64,000 nucleotides of DNA, from NCBI RefSeq assembly GCF_001889525.1, contig NZ_CP018192.1:776001-840000 (forward strand), in the 5' to 3' direction. Each line of letters opens with the position of its first letter. The stretch's first letter is position 1. The notes under the pieces are model-generated. The model ran no database searches, was not told the DNA's origin, and saw nothing but the letters and a program-made list of their open reading frames with translations. Origin of the DNA: Granulibacter bethesdensis (GTDB lineage: Bacteria; Pseudomonadota; Alphaproteobacteria; Acetobacterales; Acetobacteraceae). A program made the position numbers and the translations under genes. Shown here in pieces: positions 52,587 to 61,595 of the stretch.

Positions 52587-53222
52587 TCAGGCCCTGTTGA
52601 ATTTCGCCTTTGCATGACGCAGCGCGACCGGCACCAAGGATAGCAGCGCCAGGATAAAGAGCGGCACCAGTACCGAGGGACTCATCAGCGCGTCTGCCGG
52701 AGCAAGGGATTGCTGTATGCTCTGGCGCAATCCTGCGCCGAGGCTGACCGTGATGCTGATCAGGGGTGCGCTGCCGATTGCGGTGGCGATGGCGAATGGC
52801 AGAATGCGATGGCTGGCAAATGGCGCGGCCAGCGTACTGAGCCAGAATGGCACCATCGGCATGAGCCTCGCTGCCAGCATATAATTGAACCCGTCCCGCT
52901 GGATCTGTGGGGCGATCTGATCGAGCCGGTGCAGGCAATGTGCGGGCAGCCAGCGCCGCAGGCGCGTCAGCATGTATCGTCTGGTCAGATAGTGAAAAGC
53001 CGCGGCGCCGAGTGTTGCCCCGGCAATCGCGGAGATAGACCCGGCCAGCGTGCCGCACAAAGCTCCGCCCGCCAGCCCCAGAAACAGACCGCCCGGCAGC
53101 AGCAACAGGACGCTGAGTGCATAGGTGAGCATATACAGGGTGAAAGTTAGCGCCGGGTGTCGGTCAGCCCAGGGAAGCACCTGATCAAGCCAGGAATGAA
53201 GGACGGCAAGAGCATGTTCCAT
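52587..53222 (-). CDS. TVP38/TMEM64 (VTT/DedA-like) membrane protein
   Basis: 211 residues with about five hydrophobic segments. The VTT core PGGLFLGLAGGALCGTLAGSISAIAGATLGAAAFHYLTRRY (44-82) and RLMPMVPFWLSTLAAPFA are diagnostic of the SNARE-associated/DedA-like superfamily. Proposed roles in the family are lipid scrambling, membrane homeostasis and envelope resistance; the exact role here is unknown. It diverges from rpmH over a 219-bp region. Confidence 0.88.
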   Translation of the reverse strand: MEHALAVLHSWLDQVLPWADRHPALTFTLYMLTYALSVLLLLPGGLFLGLAGGALCGTLAGSISAIAGATLGAAAFHYLTRRYMLTRLRRWLPAHCLHRLDQIAPQIQRDGFNYMLAARLMPMVPFWLSTLAAPFASHRILPFAIATAIGSAPLISITVSLGAGLRQSIQQSLAPADALMSPSVLVPLFILALLSLVPVALRHAKAKFNRA

Positions 53223-53441
53223 GATGGGAGATCAGACTCGCAGAAAGTTAAAAAAGCGGATTACAGCGCGGGATCGTCCGCCATGCACAGCTTCTGATTG
53301 ACGGATAGCCATTCACCCCCCTATAAGCCGCGCCTCGGCCGGTCAGATGCGTAGGCGTCTGCGGACCATCTGTATTGTACCGGAAATTTCGACCGGGCGC
53401 GATCCCGAAGCTGGGACGCCCCTAGCCTCGGAGAGCCTGAC

Positions 53442-53576
53442 GTGAAGCGTACTTATCAACCCTCGAAACTGGTCCGCAAGCGGCGGCATGGTTTCCGCGC
53501 GCGTATGGCGACTGTTGGTGGCCGCAAGGTGATTGCCAACCGGCGTTCCAAGGGCCGCAAGCGTCTGTCCGCCTGA
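53442..53576 (+). CDS. rpmH: 50S ribosomal protein L34
   Basis: 44 residues: [17 protein letters not shown], then [10 protein letters not shown]-type core and a KGRKRLSA end, the full-length L34. The start is GTG at 53442 after GAGAGCCTGAC. It opens the rpmH-rnpA-yidD-yidC-yihA gene string conserved through bacteria. Confidence 0.97.
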   Translation: MKRTYQPSKLVRKRRHGFRARMATVGGRKVIANRRSKGRKRLSA

Positions 53577-53659
53577 TTTCGGACAGCCCTGTTTCGGTAA
53601 GGCCGGATTCGCATGTCCCTGATATGCGGCCCGGCTCCCAACGAAAGGGTTCCGCAGTC

Positions 53660-54013
53660 ATGCGGGAAAAACGTCTGAAGCGGCGCGCGGAGTTCCTCCG
53701 CGTTGCCTCAAAGGGGCGCAAGGCCGCCGTGCATGGTCTGGTTCTTCAGGCCCTGCCCGCGCAGGCTGCCGACGCCCCTTTGCGCATTGGCTATACTGTG
53801 ACCAAGAAAGTCGGCAATGCGGTTGTCCGCAATCGCACCCGTCGGCGCTTGCGTGAGGCGGCGCGGTTGGTGGCACGGGAATACGATCAGGCCGGCACAC
53901 CCTTATCGGCGCATGATCTGGTGCTGATTGGACGAGACAGCACACGCGGGCGGCCATTCGATTCTCTGCTGGACGATCTGCGCCGCGCCCTGGCCAAGGC
54001 CGGAGTCATATGA
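53660..54013 (+). CDS. rnpA: Ribonuclease P protein component
   Basis: 117 residues from ATG 53660 with AAAGGG upstream; an in-frame ATG at 53624 adds 12 residues. The basic RNA-binding loop [17 protein letters not shown] and the N-terminal [17 protein letters not shown] are diagnostic. It assists the catalytic RNA in maturing tRNA 5' ends. Its stop overlaps yidD. Confidence 0.95.
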   Translation: MREKRLKRRAEFLRVASKGRKAAVHGLVLQALPAQAADAPLRIGYTVTKKVGNAVVRNRTRRRLREAARLVAREYDQAGTPLSAHDLVLIGRDSTRGRPFDSLLDDLRRALAKAGVI

Positions 54014-54282
54014 TGGCTGGTCGTATCATCGGATACGGGCTGAGGCTTGCGGTGCGGCTGTATCAACTGGTTCTGCGGCCCGTGCTGGGCACGAATTGCC
54101 GGTTTGTTCCCAGTTGCAGCGATTACGCGCTTCAGGCATTGCGCGAACACGGCACTTTTCAGGGTTCCATGCTTGCAGGGCGGCGTATTCTGCGCTGCAA
54201 CCCATGGCACCAGGGCGGCTATGATCCGGTTCCTGCCGGAAGATGCCGCTGCAAAGATCATTCAGGACAGACGGCGGGTTGA
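54010..54282 (+). CDS. yidD: Membrane protein insertion efficiency factor YidD
   Basis: 90 residues; ATG 54010 overlaps the rnpA stop, with a second ATG at 54013. The family core [27 protein letters not shown] followed by [18 protein letters not shown] is complete, with the cysteines conserved. It is a small membrane-associated helper of YidC-dependent insertion. Its stop overlaps the yidC ATG by one base. Confidence 0.95.
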   Translation: MMAGRIIGYGLRLAVRLYQLVLRPVLGTNCRFVPSCSDYALQALREHGTFQGSMLAGRRILRCNPWHQGGYDPVPAGRCRCKDHSGQTAG

Positions 54283-56018
54283 TGGACCAGAAACGGCTAT
54301 TCCTCGCGATTGCGATTTCCTTGGGCATTCTGCTGGGTTTCCAGGGGCTGTACCGGCATTTCGTGCCGGAGCCTCCTGCTGCTGCCCGGACAGCCACGAA
54401 TGCCGGGCAGGGTAAACCGAATAATACGCTGGGCGCGGTTCCGACCGATGCAACGGCCTCCCAGTCGCCTCCTCCGAAGGAAGGGGCTCGTCTGGCTGTC
54501 GATGCGCCGCGCGTAAAGGGCAGCATCAGCCTGCTCGGCGCGCGTTTCGATGATCTGGTCCTGCGCGACTATCATGAGACGGTCGACAAGAATTCCCCGC
54601 TGGTTCGTCTGCTGGCTCCGCTGAGCGGGCCGGAGCCGTACTATGTGGAATATGGCTGGGTTCCGGAAGAATCGGGCATCGCCACGCCGGGCCGTGATAC
54701 GGAGTGGAAAGCCGATGCCGCCACCTTGACTCCTGACAAGCCGGTGACGCTGAGCTGGGATAACGGCGCGGGCCTGACCTTCATGCTCAAGGTTGCGGTC
54801 GATGCCGATTACATGTTCTCGGTAACCCAATCCGTGCGCAATACGACCGGCAAGCCGGTGGTGCTGCATCCTTATGCACGGGTGCGCCGCGATTACCGGC
54901 CAGAGGTCGAGGGCTATACCGTTCTGCATGAAGGGCTGATCGGTGTGGTTGATGGCATCCTGCATGAGATCACCTACAAGAGCGCCGACAGCGATGGGGC
55001 CAAGAATAACGGCCTTGCTTTCGAGCATGCCTCCACCGGTGGCTGGGCGGGTATCACGGACAAATACTGGCTGACGGCGCTGATCCCTGATCAGATAACG
55101 TCGGTTGATTTCAGTTTCCGCGATACCAAGCCGAATGGCCGGGACGGGTATCAGGTCGGCATCATCTCCCATAATCCGGATCAGGTCGCGGCTGGGGCAG
55201 AGAGCGCCAGCACCACGCATCTGTTCGCGGGCGCCAAGGTGGTCAGCCTGCTGGATCACTATCAGGCGGAGTACCACATCCCCAGCTTTTGGGAGGCGGT
55301 CGATTTCGGGTGGTTCTGGTTCATTACCCGGCCATTCTTCTATGCGCTGGACTGGTTGTATCATCTGGTCGGCAATTTCGGTGTCGCCATCCTGATTTTC
55401 ACGGTTCTGGTCAAGGCGGCCTTCTATCCGCTGGCGAGCAAATCCTATCGCTCGATGAGCAAGATGCGTCTGTTGGCCCCCAAAATTCAGTCCCTGCGGG
55501 AACGCTACAAGGATGATCCGACGCGGATGCAGCAGGAGGTCATGCAGCTTTACAAGGCTGAGGGTGCCAACCCCGCCAGCGGCTGTCTGCCGATGCTGTT
55601 GCAGTTCCCGATTTTCTTCTCACTCTACAAGGTCATCTTCGTGACCATCGAAATGCGGCATGCTCCGTTCTTCGGCTGGATTCACGATCTGTCAGCGGTC
55701 GATCCGACCAATCTGTTCAATCTGTTCGGGCTGCTGCCTTTCGACCCCACCCATATCTCTCCTTTCCTGCATCTTGGCATCTGGCCGTTGATCATGGGCG
55801 GCACAATGTATCTGCAACAGAAGATGAACCCGCCGATGCCGGACCCTGTGCAGGCAAAGATGTTCCAGTTCATGCCGATCATCTTTACCTTCATGCTGGC
55901 CCGCTTCCCTGTGGGACTGGTGATCTACTGGAGCTGGAACAATCTGCTGTCGATCGGGCAGCAATGGCTGATCCAGCGCCGCACAAAGCTGCCGCGCCCC
56001 GAACTGGCCAAGGTCTGA
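54282..56018 (+). CDS. yidC: Membrane protein insertase YidC
   Basis: 578 residues from ATG 54282 ([13 protein letters not shown]). An N-terminal helix (6-24) is followed by the large periplasmic beta-domain (about 70-340) and the five-helix Oxa1 core (about 350-570) with NFGVAILIFTVLVKAAFYPLASKSYRSMSKM and SGCLPMLLQFPIFFSLYKV. It inserts and folds inner-membrane proteins. It lies between yidD and yihA in the conserved string. Confidence 0.97.
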   Translation: MDQKRLFLAIAISLGILLGFQGLYRHFVPEPPAAARTATNAGQGKPNNTLGAVPTDATASQSPPPKEGARLAVDAPRVKGSISLLGARFDDLVLRDYHETVDKNSPLVRLLAPLSGPEPYYVEYGWVPEESGIATPGRDTEWKADAATLTPDKPVTLSWDNGAGLTFMLKVAVDADYMFSVTQSVRNTTGKPVVLHPYARVRRDYRPEVEGYTVLHEGLIGVVDGILHEITYKSADSDGAKNNGLAFEHASTGGWAGITDKYWLTALIPDQITSVDFSFRDTKPNGRDGYQVGIISHNPDQVAAGAESASTTHLFAGAKVVSLLDHYQAEYHIPSFWEAVDFGWFWFITRPFFYALDWLYHLVGNFGVAILIFTVLVKAAFYPLASKSYRSMSKMRLLAPKIQSLRERYKDDPTRMQQEVMQLYKAEGANPASGCLPMLLQFPIFFSLYKVIFVTIEMRHAPFFGWIHDLSAVDPTNLFNLFGLLPFDPTHISPFLHLGIWPLIMGGTMYLQQKMNPPMPDPVQAKMFQFMPIIFTFMLARFPVGLVIYWSWNNLLSIGQQWLIQRRTKLPRPELAKV

Positions 56019-56027
56019 GCGGCGTCT

Positions 56028-56699
56028 ATGTCTGATCAGACGCCGCAATTTGGGCAGATACCCTCGGAAGCTGAACCGGATGCAGTGGCTCTGGAGGCCG
56101 GGCGCAAGCTCTTTGCCGGTGAGTGTACCTTCTTCCATGGCACGCAGAGGCTGGATCAGCTTCCGCCGCCCATGGGGGTGGAGATCGCTTTTGCCGGACG
56201 TTCCAATGTGGGCAAATCCACTCTGGTCAATGCCCTGACCGGACGGAAAACACTGGCGCGCGCCTCATCCCAGCCGGGCCGGACCAAGCAACTGAATTTC
56301 TTCAACCTTGCCGACCAGCTCGTGCTGGTGGATATGCCGGGATATGGCTACGCACAGGCGGCGAAGGATGTGAAGGAAGACTGGCAGGGGCTGATGTTCA
56401 GCTATCTGCGCGGGCGGCCCAATCTGCGCCGGGTCATGCTGCTGGTCGATGCACGGGTCGAGTTCAAGGCGTCCGACATTGCGGTTATGGAGTTACTCGA
56501 TAAGGCGGCCGTTACCTTCCAGCTGGTCGTGACAAAGGCGGATGCCGTGAAGCCGACACCGTTGCAACGCCGTGTCGCGGATGTCTATGCGGCGGCCCGT
56601 GCCCATCCTGCGGCGCATCCCCATGTCTTTGTCACCAGCAGCGATACAGGATCGGGAATCGCTGAGTTGCGCGCGGCCCTGGCCGGCCTGACGGACTGA
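56028..56699 (+). CDS. yihA: Ribosome biogenesis GTP-binding protein YihA/YsxC (EngB)
   Basis: 223 residues. G1 is GRSNVGKST (57-65), G2 SSQPGRTKQLNFF, G3 VDMPGYGYAQ (101-110) and G4 VVTKAD, all in order for EngB. It aids late assembly of the 50S subunit. It starts nine bases after yidC. In related genomes argB follows directly, but here a small membrane-protein frame follows and argB is 3.9 kb away. Confidence 0.95.
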   Translation: MSDQTPQFGQIPSEAEPDAVALEAGRKLFAGECTFFHGTQRLDQLPPPMGVEIAFAGRSNVGKSTLVNALTGRKTLARASSQPGRTKQLNFFNLADQLVLVDMPGYGYAQAAKDVKEDWQGLMFSYLRGRPNLRRVMLLVDARVEFKASDIAVMELLDKAAVTFQLVVTKADAVKPTPLQRRVADVYAAARAHPAAHPHVFVTSSDTGSGIAELRAALAGLTD

Positions 56700-56705
56700 G
56701 CATCC

Positions 56706-56846
56706 ATGCGCGGTCGGGACTGGATGCCGGTTCTGGTGTTGCTGGGTCTGGTCTGTCTGGCTGTAGCGGGATGGAGGCTGTTTCCCCGTCTGCAAGCATT
56801 CATTATGTTTCAGGATTGCGCGGCGGCAGGGCGGATTAACTGCTGA
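56706..56846 (+). CDS. Putative 46-residue single-helix membrane protein
   Basis: ATG 56706 is six bases after the yihA stop. It encodes MRGRDWMPVLVLLGLVCLAV, continuing with one transmembrane helix (about 8-26) and ending MFQDCAAAGRINC. The QDC-x3-GR-x-x-C ending resembles a motif I associate with small conserved proteins in this lineage, but the link is not firm. No ribosome site is obvious, so translational reinitiation after yihA is the likely mode. Confidence 0.45.
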   Translation: MRGRDWMPVLVLLGLVCLAVAGWRLFPRLQAFIMFQDCAAAGRINC

Positions 56847-56936
56847 AGCCGGGAGGAAAACGCTGTCAAACCGACTGGCTTTTCACGATTTCCTGTGGCT
56901 TTGTGATCGGGTTCGACTCTGGAATGATGTCGGCGA

Positions 56937-57965
56937 ATGTCTTTCCGAAAGCGGGGAATGATGACTTTACCCGATGCGCTGCCAGTAGCACGGATCATCG
57001 TGCAGCCTGATGATGGTGTTGCTCCGGTCGTTGAACTGATCGCAGGCGCAAGCCGGTCGGTCAGATTGAAGATGTTCACCTTTACCTATGAGCCGATCAT
57101 CACTGCCCTTAAGGCGGCTCACGATCGGGGTGTCAGTGTGCGGGTCATGCTGAATCCGGCCCGATCGTCGGGGTCACGCGCGAATGATGAGACAATGTCG
57201 GAACTGCGAGCCGCCGGAATCGAGGCCAGCTGGTCCAATCCGGCTTTCCCGGTCACGCATGAAAAGTCAATGGTGATCGATGAGCAGCGTGCCTTGATTG
57301 CCACCTTCAATTTTGTCGAAAAATATTTCACCCGCACCAGGGATTATGGGGCGATCATCGAAGATCAGGCGACGGTCGCGGAGATCCTGCACGGTTTCGA
57401 TGCCGACTGGAACCGGCAGCCTTTCTGGCCGCGCTCCGGCTCTCCTCTGGTGTGGAGCAATACCTCCGCCCGTACGGCCATGTGTGCCTTTATTGATTCG
57501 GCGCAGGAGACGCTGTGGATTCAGCACCCCAAATTCGTCGATGCCACTGTGCTGGACCGGATCGTTGCGGCACAGGCGAGGGGTGTTGCGGTGCGTATCC
57601 TGTGTGGCGGGCGGCATGGCATTAGTGAAGTTGATCTGCTGGACACATTTTCCTCGCTGCGCATCATGCAGCGTATGGATATTGCCATTCACAAGCAGAA
57701 AACACTTCGTGCTCATGCGAAGCTGATGATTGCCGACAAAACGACGGCCTTGCTCGGCTCCATGAATATTGACCGCAGCGCTTTCGATATCAGGCGAGAG
57801 CTGGGCGTTGTGCTGCATGGGGAGGACACAACAAAGCATCTGCGCGAAATATTCAAAAGCGACTGGAAAATCTCTCATCGCTATGATCCGCCGGATCCGC
57901 TGACCGTGCATCTGCATGTCGAGGATGACCATGAGCCTCATGATATCGAAGTGGCTCATGAATGA
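56937..57965 (+). CDS. Phospholipase D-like (HKD) family protein
   Basis: 342 residues. It has two HKD motifs: H108, K110, D115 in THEKSMVIDE and H260, K262, D267 in AHAKLMIADK, each followed by the usual (F/S)xN segments (ATFNF, LGSMN). There are no clear transmembrane helices, unlike ClsA cardiolipin synthases, so a cytosolic or peripheral phosphodiesterase/transphosphatidylase is possible. ATG 56958 or 56961 is an alternative start. It lies ten bases before the chromate transporter pair. Confidence 0.88.
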   Translation: MSFRKRGMMTLPDALPVARIIVQPDDGVAPVVELIAGASRSVRLKMFTFTYEPIITALKAAHDRGVSVRVMLNPARSSGSRANDETMSELRAAGIEASWSNPAFPVTHEKSMVIDEQRALIATFNFVEKYFTRTRDYGAIIEDQATVAEILHGFDADWNRQPFWPRSGSPLVWSNTSARTAMCAFIDSAQETLWIQHPKFVDATVLDRIVAAQARGVAVRILCGGRHGISEVDLLDTFSSLRIMQRMDIAIHKQKTLRAHAKLMIADKTTALLGSMNIDRSAFDIRRELGVVLHGEDTTKHLREIFKSDWKISHRYDPPDPLTVHLHVEDDHEPHDIEVAHE

Positions 57966-57974
57966 TCATATCCT

Positions 57975-58568
57975 ATGTCCGGATGCATCATGTCGCAGGA
58001 TGATGCGATAAGCCCGATTGAACGCCCAAGCCTGTGGCGTATCGCAATGACCTTCAACCAGATTGCCTTGCTTGGATTCGGAGGAGGGTTATCCGCGTGG
58101 TCACGCGATGTACTGGTTCTGCGTCGTCGCTGGCTCAGTGAAGAAACCTTCCTGAGCGCTCTGACGGTGGCGCGTGTTCTGCCCGGTGCGAATCAGGTCA
58201 ATCTTGCCGTATTCGTCGGCACACGCCTGAGAGGCGTGTGCGGCGCCATGGCTGCCATTGCCGGGCTGGTGATGGTGCCATTTCTGATTATCCTTGCTCT
58301 GAGTGTCGGCTATCTGGAATTTCAGCATGCGCTCTGGTTGCAGCATGTGCTGGCCGGCCTGGCGGCGGGGGCAGTGGGGCTGACATTCTCCATGGCCTGG
58401 CAGACGGGCAGGAAAGTGCTGACCGCACCTGCTCCAGCCCTTATTTTTGCTGCCAGCGTTCTGTTATCGGCTGTCATCCGCATGTCTCTGCTCTGGATGC
58501 TGCTGATTCTACTGCCGGTCAGTTTTGTATGGGCCTGGCTGACGACGGAGAAGGACCGGAAAGGATGA
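57975..58568 (+). CDS. Chromate transporter family protein, first half
   Basis: 197 residues, about half the length of full ChrA. The family signature FNQIALLGFGGGLSAWSRD precedes WLSEETFLSALTVARVLPGANQVNLAVFVG, followed by about five helices. Short ChrA proteins work in pairs. The following gene supplies the second half and overlaps it by four bases (ATGA). Chromate export is established for some members; physiological substrates are often unclear. Confidence 0.88.
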   Translation: MSGCIMSQDDAISPIERPSLWRIAMTFNQIALLGFGGGLSAWSRDVLVLRRRWLSEETFLSALTVARVLPGANQVNLAVFVGTRLRGVCGAMAAIAGLVMVPFLIILALSVGYLEFQHALWLQHVLAGLAAGAVGLTFSMAWQTGRKVLTAPAPALIFAASVLLSAVIRMSLLWMLLILLPVSFVWAWLTTEKDRKG

Positions 58569-59092
58569 TCTCGCCACGGTTGCTTGATATCATTATGCTG
58601 TTCGGCGGCGCTTCCCTGCTGTCATTCGGTGGTGGCAACGCTATCGTGCCGCATCTTCAGATGCAGACGGTCGAGGTCTATCACTGGCTGACCGCCGAGC
58701 AATTCGCTGATGCCTATGCCATGGCGCAGGTTGCACCGGGACCAAGCACATTGCTGGTCACCATTCTGGGTTATGATGCGGCGGGTATTTCGGGTGCGGT
58801 ACTGGCCACAATCGCCATGCTCATCCCCAGCAGCCTGCTGGTCTTCGGAGCCGCCTTGCTCTGGAAAAGCATGGGGGAGGGCCGATTCCGGCGTATCTTT
58901 GAACGCGCCATGGCACCGTTGGCAGTCGGACTGGTTTTGGCCAGTGGGATCATCATCACCAAAAGCAATGACCATAGCTGGCCGGCTTATGCCATCACGG
59001 CAGCCTCGACGCTGGTGCTGTGTCGGTGGCACCTGCATCCGGTGGCGGTAATGGCTTGCTGTGGCGTCATTGGCTGGCTGGTGAAACTCTGA
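58565..59092 (+). CDS. Chromate transporter family protein, second half
   Basis: 175 residues from ATG 58565. It carries the same signature, LFGGASLLSFGGGNAIVPHLQ and QFADAYAMAQVAPGPSTLLVTILGY, confirming homology to the preceding half. About five to six helices follow. The pair forms an inner-membrane dimeric anion transporter. It is convergent with the DUF4239 gene. Confidence 0.88.
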   Translation: MISPRLLDIIMLFGGASLLSFGGGNAIVPHLQMQTVEVYHWLTAEQFADAYAMAQVAPGPSTLLVTILGYDAAGISGAVLATIAMLIPSSLLVFGAALLWKSMGEGRFRRIFERAMAPLAVGLVLASGIIITKSNDHSWPAYAITAASTLVLCRWHLHPVAVMACCGVIGWLVKL

Positions 59093-59110
59093 CTGTTTGC
59101 TCCGACTTTT

Positions 59111-59890
59111 TCATTGGACCAGAGCGGGCGTATCGCTTTTGATCTGTTGTAGCGCATAGCGGAACGGCGCATCGGAAACAGCCACGATCCCTCCAAGCGG
59201 CGTTGCCATTTCCATAACGACGAACAGGGCCACGCAGATTGAAATGGCTGAAACAATGAGAGCAACACTGATAAAAATGCTGAAATCCGCATTCAGCCCG
59301 TATATAAAGAAAGATGCCAGCATCCACAGGATCAACGTGATATAAAACGGCTTACTGATAGAGGATGTTGATTGCGAAATAATCTGCCAGTGAACCCGGT
59401 TCAGCGGAGAAAGGCGCTCCTCAAGTTCAAATTGCAGCCGCTTCTTTTCGATGGTTTTCGGCATCCAGTCACGCACGATTGCTTCCATCTGCATCAGTCT
59501 TTTGGCCTGAGCGGTTGCTTTGGGGGCCGGGTCATTGAAATCATAGATGCAATGGGCCGTAAATTCTTTCAGAAGCGTCTGGGCATCGGCAATGTCAGTC
59601 CCGTACTCTATAAGTAGCCGGTTAAACTGAACGATCTGGATGGCTTCCTCGTTCACCGAGCGTGACAGGCTATCATACGCTTCTTTACCTGAGGTCACCA
59701 TCAGGCCCAGAACAATGGCACCGAATGTCACCAGCATGCCGATGACGGCATGAACGACAGCCGATGTCTCGCTGTTTCTATGATGCGGCGGCAGGCGGAT
59801 ACGCAGCCATAGTCCGGCACGATAGGCCCCCAGCAGCACCACAAACATCAGTGCTACGGCCAGAAAATTCATAAGATCGTAATAATCCAT
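59111..59890 (-). CDS. DUF4239 (bestrophin-like) membrane protein
   Basis: 259 residues from ATG 59890 (MDYYDLMNFLAV); ATG 59947 adds 19 unrelated residues. Two N-terminal helices (about 6-26, 46-66) and two C-terminal helices (about 187-207, 209-232) flank a soluble region of about 110 residues rich in charged helix. SETSAVVHAVIGMLVTFGAIVLGLMV and ISVALIVSAISICVALFVVMEMATPLGG match DUF4239. Function is unknown; a channel-like role is speculated for the family. Confidence 0.75.
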   Translation of the reverse strand: MDYYDLMNFLAVALMFVVLLGAYRAGLWLRIRLPPHHRNSETSAVVHAVIGMLVTFGAIVLGLMVTSGKEAYDSLSRSVNEEAIQIVQFNRLLIEYGTDIADAQTLLKEFTAHCIYDFNDPAPKATAQAKRLMQMEAIVRDWMPKTIEKKRLQFELEERLSPLNRVHWQIISQSTSSISKPFYITLILWMLASFFIYGLNADFSIFISVALIVSAISICVALFVVMEMATPLGGIVAVSDAPFRYALQQIKSDTPALVQ

Positions 59891-60030
59891 CAGGCGAGTC
59901 CATTTCTGGTTCCCTCGCCATCCAGCAAAACAGCGAGCCAGGGGCACCCATAGTATAAACGGAGACGTCTGGCGATCATGCGGGAATAAGGAAGAGGGCA
60001 GGCTTTCTTAAGCATCTCCGTCAGGAGATG

Positions 60031-60070
60031 AAAACAAACAGGGCACCCCGTATAAATCTGGAGTGCCCTG
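60031..60070 (-). terminator. Terminator after the glycine-zipper lipoprotein gene
   Basis: On the minus strand CAGGGCAC (60070-60063) pairs with GTGCCCTG (60046-60039) and runs into TTTGTTTT. It lies 33 bp after the lipoprotein stop. Confidence 0.7.
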
Positions 60071-60102
60071 ATGATAGTTAGTCAGTTCCGTTCGAAATAA
60101 TG

Positions 60103-60396
60103 TCAGTAGCCGTAACGACCGGGAGGGGGAGCAGGGCGCTGGTAATAGCCGGTCGGATAAGCGTTTTGCTGAGGCGTGGTAACGGCGCCGCCGACAGCCC
60201 CCAGTGCACCGCCCGCCAGCGCACCGATTGCAGCTCCTCTGCCGCCTCCGGCAATTGCCCCCAGTGCTGCGCCGCCTCCGGCACCAAGGGCCGCCCCACC
60301 CATGGCCCGTTGGCCGGGATCATAAGGATTGGTGCAGGCGCCAAGGCCGAGAATACTGGCAGCCAGGAATATGCGTCCTGCAATACGACTGTACAT
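60103..60396 (-). CDS. Glycine-zipper lipoprotein
   Basis: 97 residues. A lipoprotein signal ends ASILGLGAC (lipobox cysteine C21). Residues 30-72 are a glycine zipper with repeated GGAALGA and GALAGGALGA units, typical of OmpA-like/YMGG-type outer-membrane or periplasmic lipoproteins. The tail is Pro/Tyr rich (YYQRPAPPPGRYGY). It may embed in or bridge membranes; the precise role is unknown. Confidence 0.85.
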   Translation of the reverse strand: MYSRIAGRIFLAASILGLGACTNPYDPGQRAMGGAALGAGGGAALGAIAGGGRGAAIGALAGGALGAVGGAVTTPQQNAYPTGYYQRPAPPPGRYGY

Positions 60397-60621
60397 CCGA
60401 GTGTTTCCCTTTCTGTTCAGTTTTGTCCATTTTTGCCGCCGTATGAATGCAGCAGAATGACCGAGGTCTCAGCATTATTCAGTCAGTATTCTGATGGCGG
60501 AAATAAGACGGTTTCAAGGCACAATAGGACAGTTTCTTGACGAATATGGTCTGTTGCGTGTGTTGTGGTGGTGGCGGGGACTGCCCATGCCGATGGAATG
60601 GTGTCGAGTGAAAGAGAACGT

Positions 60622-61548
60622 ATGATTGGCGCGTCGCAGACGGAGGTTCATGTGAACACCGATGATTTCGGCTCGGCGGGAGAACAGGCGCGAATCCTCG
60701 CTCATGCTCTGCCGTTTATGCGTCGCTACGCGGGTGCAACGGTTGTGGTGAAATATGGCGGCCACGCCATGGGTGATGAGCGTCTGGCCGAACAGTTCGG
60801 CGCTGATATCGCTCTGCTCAAGCAGGTGGGCATCAACCCCGTGGTTGTGCATGGCGGCGGTCCGCAGATCAATGACATGCTGAAACGTCTGGCGATCCAG
60901 TCCCGATTCGTAGACGGGTTGCGTGTCACCGATGCGGCAATGGTTGAGGTCGTTGAGATGGTACTGGCTGGTACCGTCAACAAGATGGTCGCTGGCCTGA
61001 TCAATCGCGCCGGCGCCATGGCGGTCGGGATTTGCGGCAAGGATGGCGGCCTGATCCATGCGCGCAAATTACAGCGTACGACGATGGACCCTGACAGTCA
61101 TATCGAGAAAGCGCTCGATCTCGGTTTTGTGGGAGAACCTGCTCATATTGATGTCCGCGTTATTCATGCCTTGACCGGGGCCGGGCTGATCCCGGTCATT
61201 GCGCCGGTTGGCATCGGGGAAGACGGGCAGACGTATAATATCAATGCCGATTCTGCCGCCGGTGCCATTGCTGGTGCGCTGGGGGCCAAGCGTCTTCTGA
61301 TGCTGACAGATGTTCCCGGTGTTCTGGATACGGATAAAAAGCTGATTCCGGAAATGAGCGCGGATGATGTTAAGGCAGGCATTGCCGATGGCACGATTAC
61401 GGGTGGCATGATCCCGAAAGTCGAATGCTGTATCGATGCGGTTGAAAAAGGCGTACGTGGTGCGGTGATTCTCGATGGTCGTCAGCCGCATGCCTGTCTG
61501 TTGGAAATGTTTACAGAAGGCGGAATTGGCACGTTGATTCGCGGCTGA
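60622..61548 (+). CDS. argB: Acetylglutamate kinase
   Basis: 308 residues from ATG 60622 (MIGASQTE) with GAAAGAGA upstream; GTG 60565 and ATG 60598 give longer forms. The amino-acid kinase signatures [37 protein letters not shown] and LTDVPGVLD are complete, with catalytic lysines including [14 protein letters not shown]. It phosphorylates N-acetylglutamate in arginine synthesis. It usually follows yihA in this lineage, but here is separated by accessory genes. Confidence 0.96.
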   Translation: MIGASQTEVHVNTDDFGSAGEQARILAHALPFMRRYAGATVVVKYGGHAMGDERLAEQFGADIALLKQVGINPVVVHGGGPQINDMLKRLAIQSRFVDGLRVTDAAMVEVVEMVLAGTVNKMVAGLINRAGAMAVGICGKDGGLIHARKLQRTTMDPDSHIEKALDLGFVGEPAHIDVRVIHALTGAGLIPVIAPVGIGEDGQTYNINADSAAGAIAGALGAKRLLMLTDVPGVLDTDKKLIPEMSADDVKAGIADGTITGGMIPKVECCIDAVEKGVRGAVILDGRQPHACLLEMFTEGGIGTLIRG

Positions 61549-61560
61549 GCCGGATAGCAG

Positions 61561-61590
61561 GGGAGGGGAGATGGCAGCATTTCCCCTCCC
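61561..61590. terminator. Hairpin between convergent argB and cysG
   Basis: GGGAGGGGA (61561-61569) pairs perfectly with TCCCCTCCC (61582-61590). Only weak T runs follow on either strand; it may serve both genes. Confidence 0.5.
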
Positions 61591-61595
61591 ATTGT

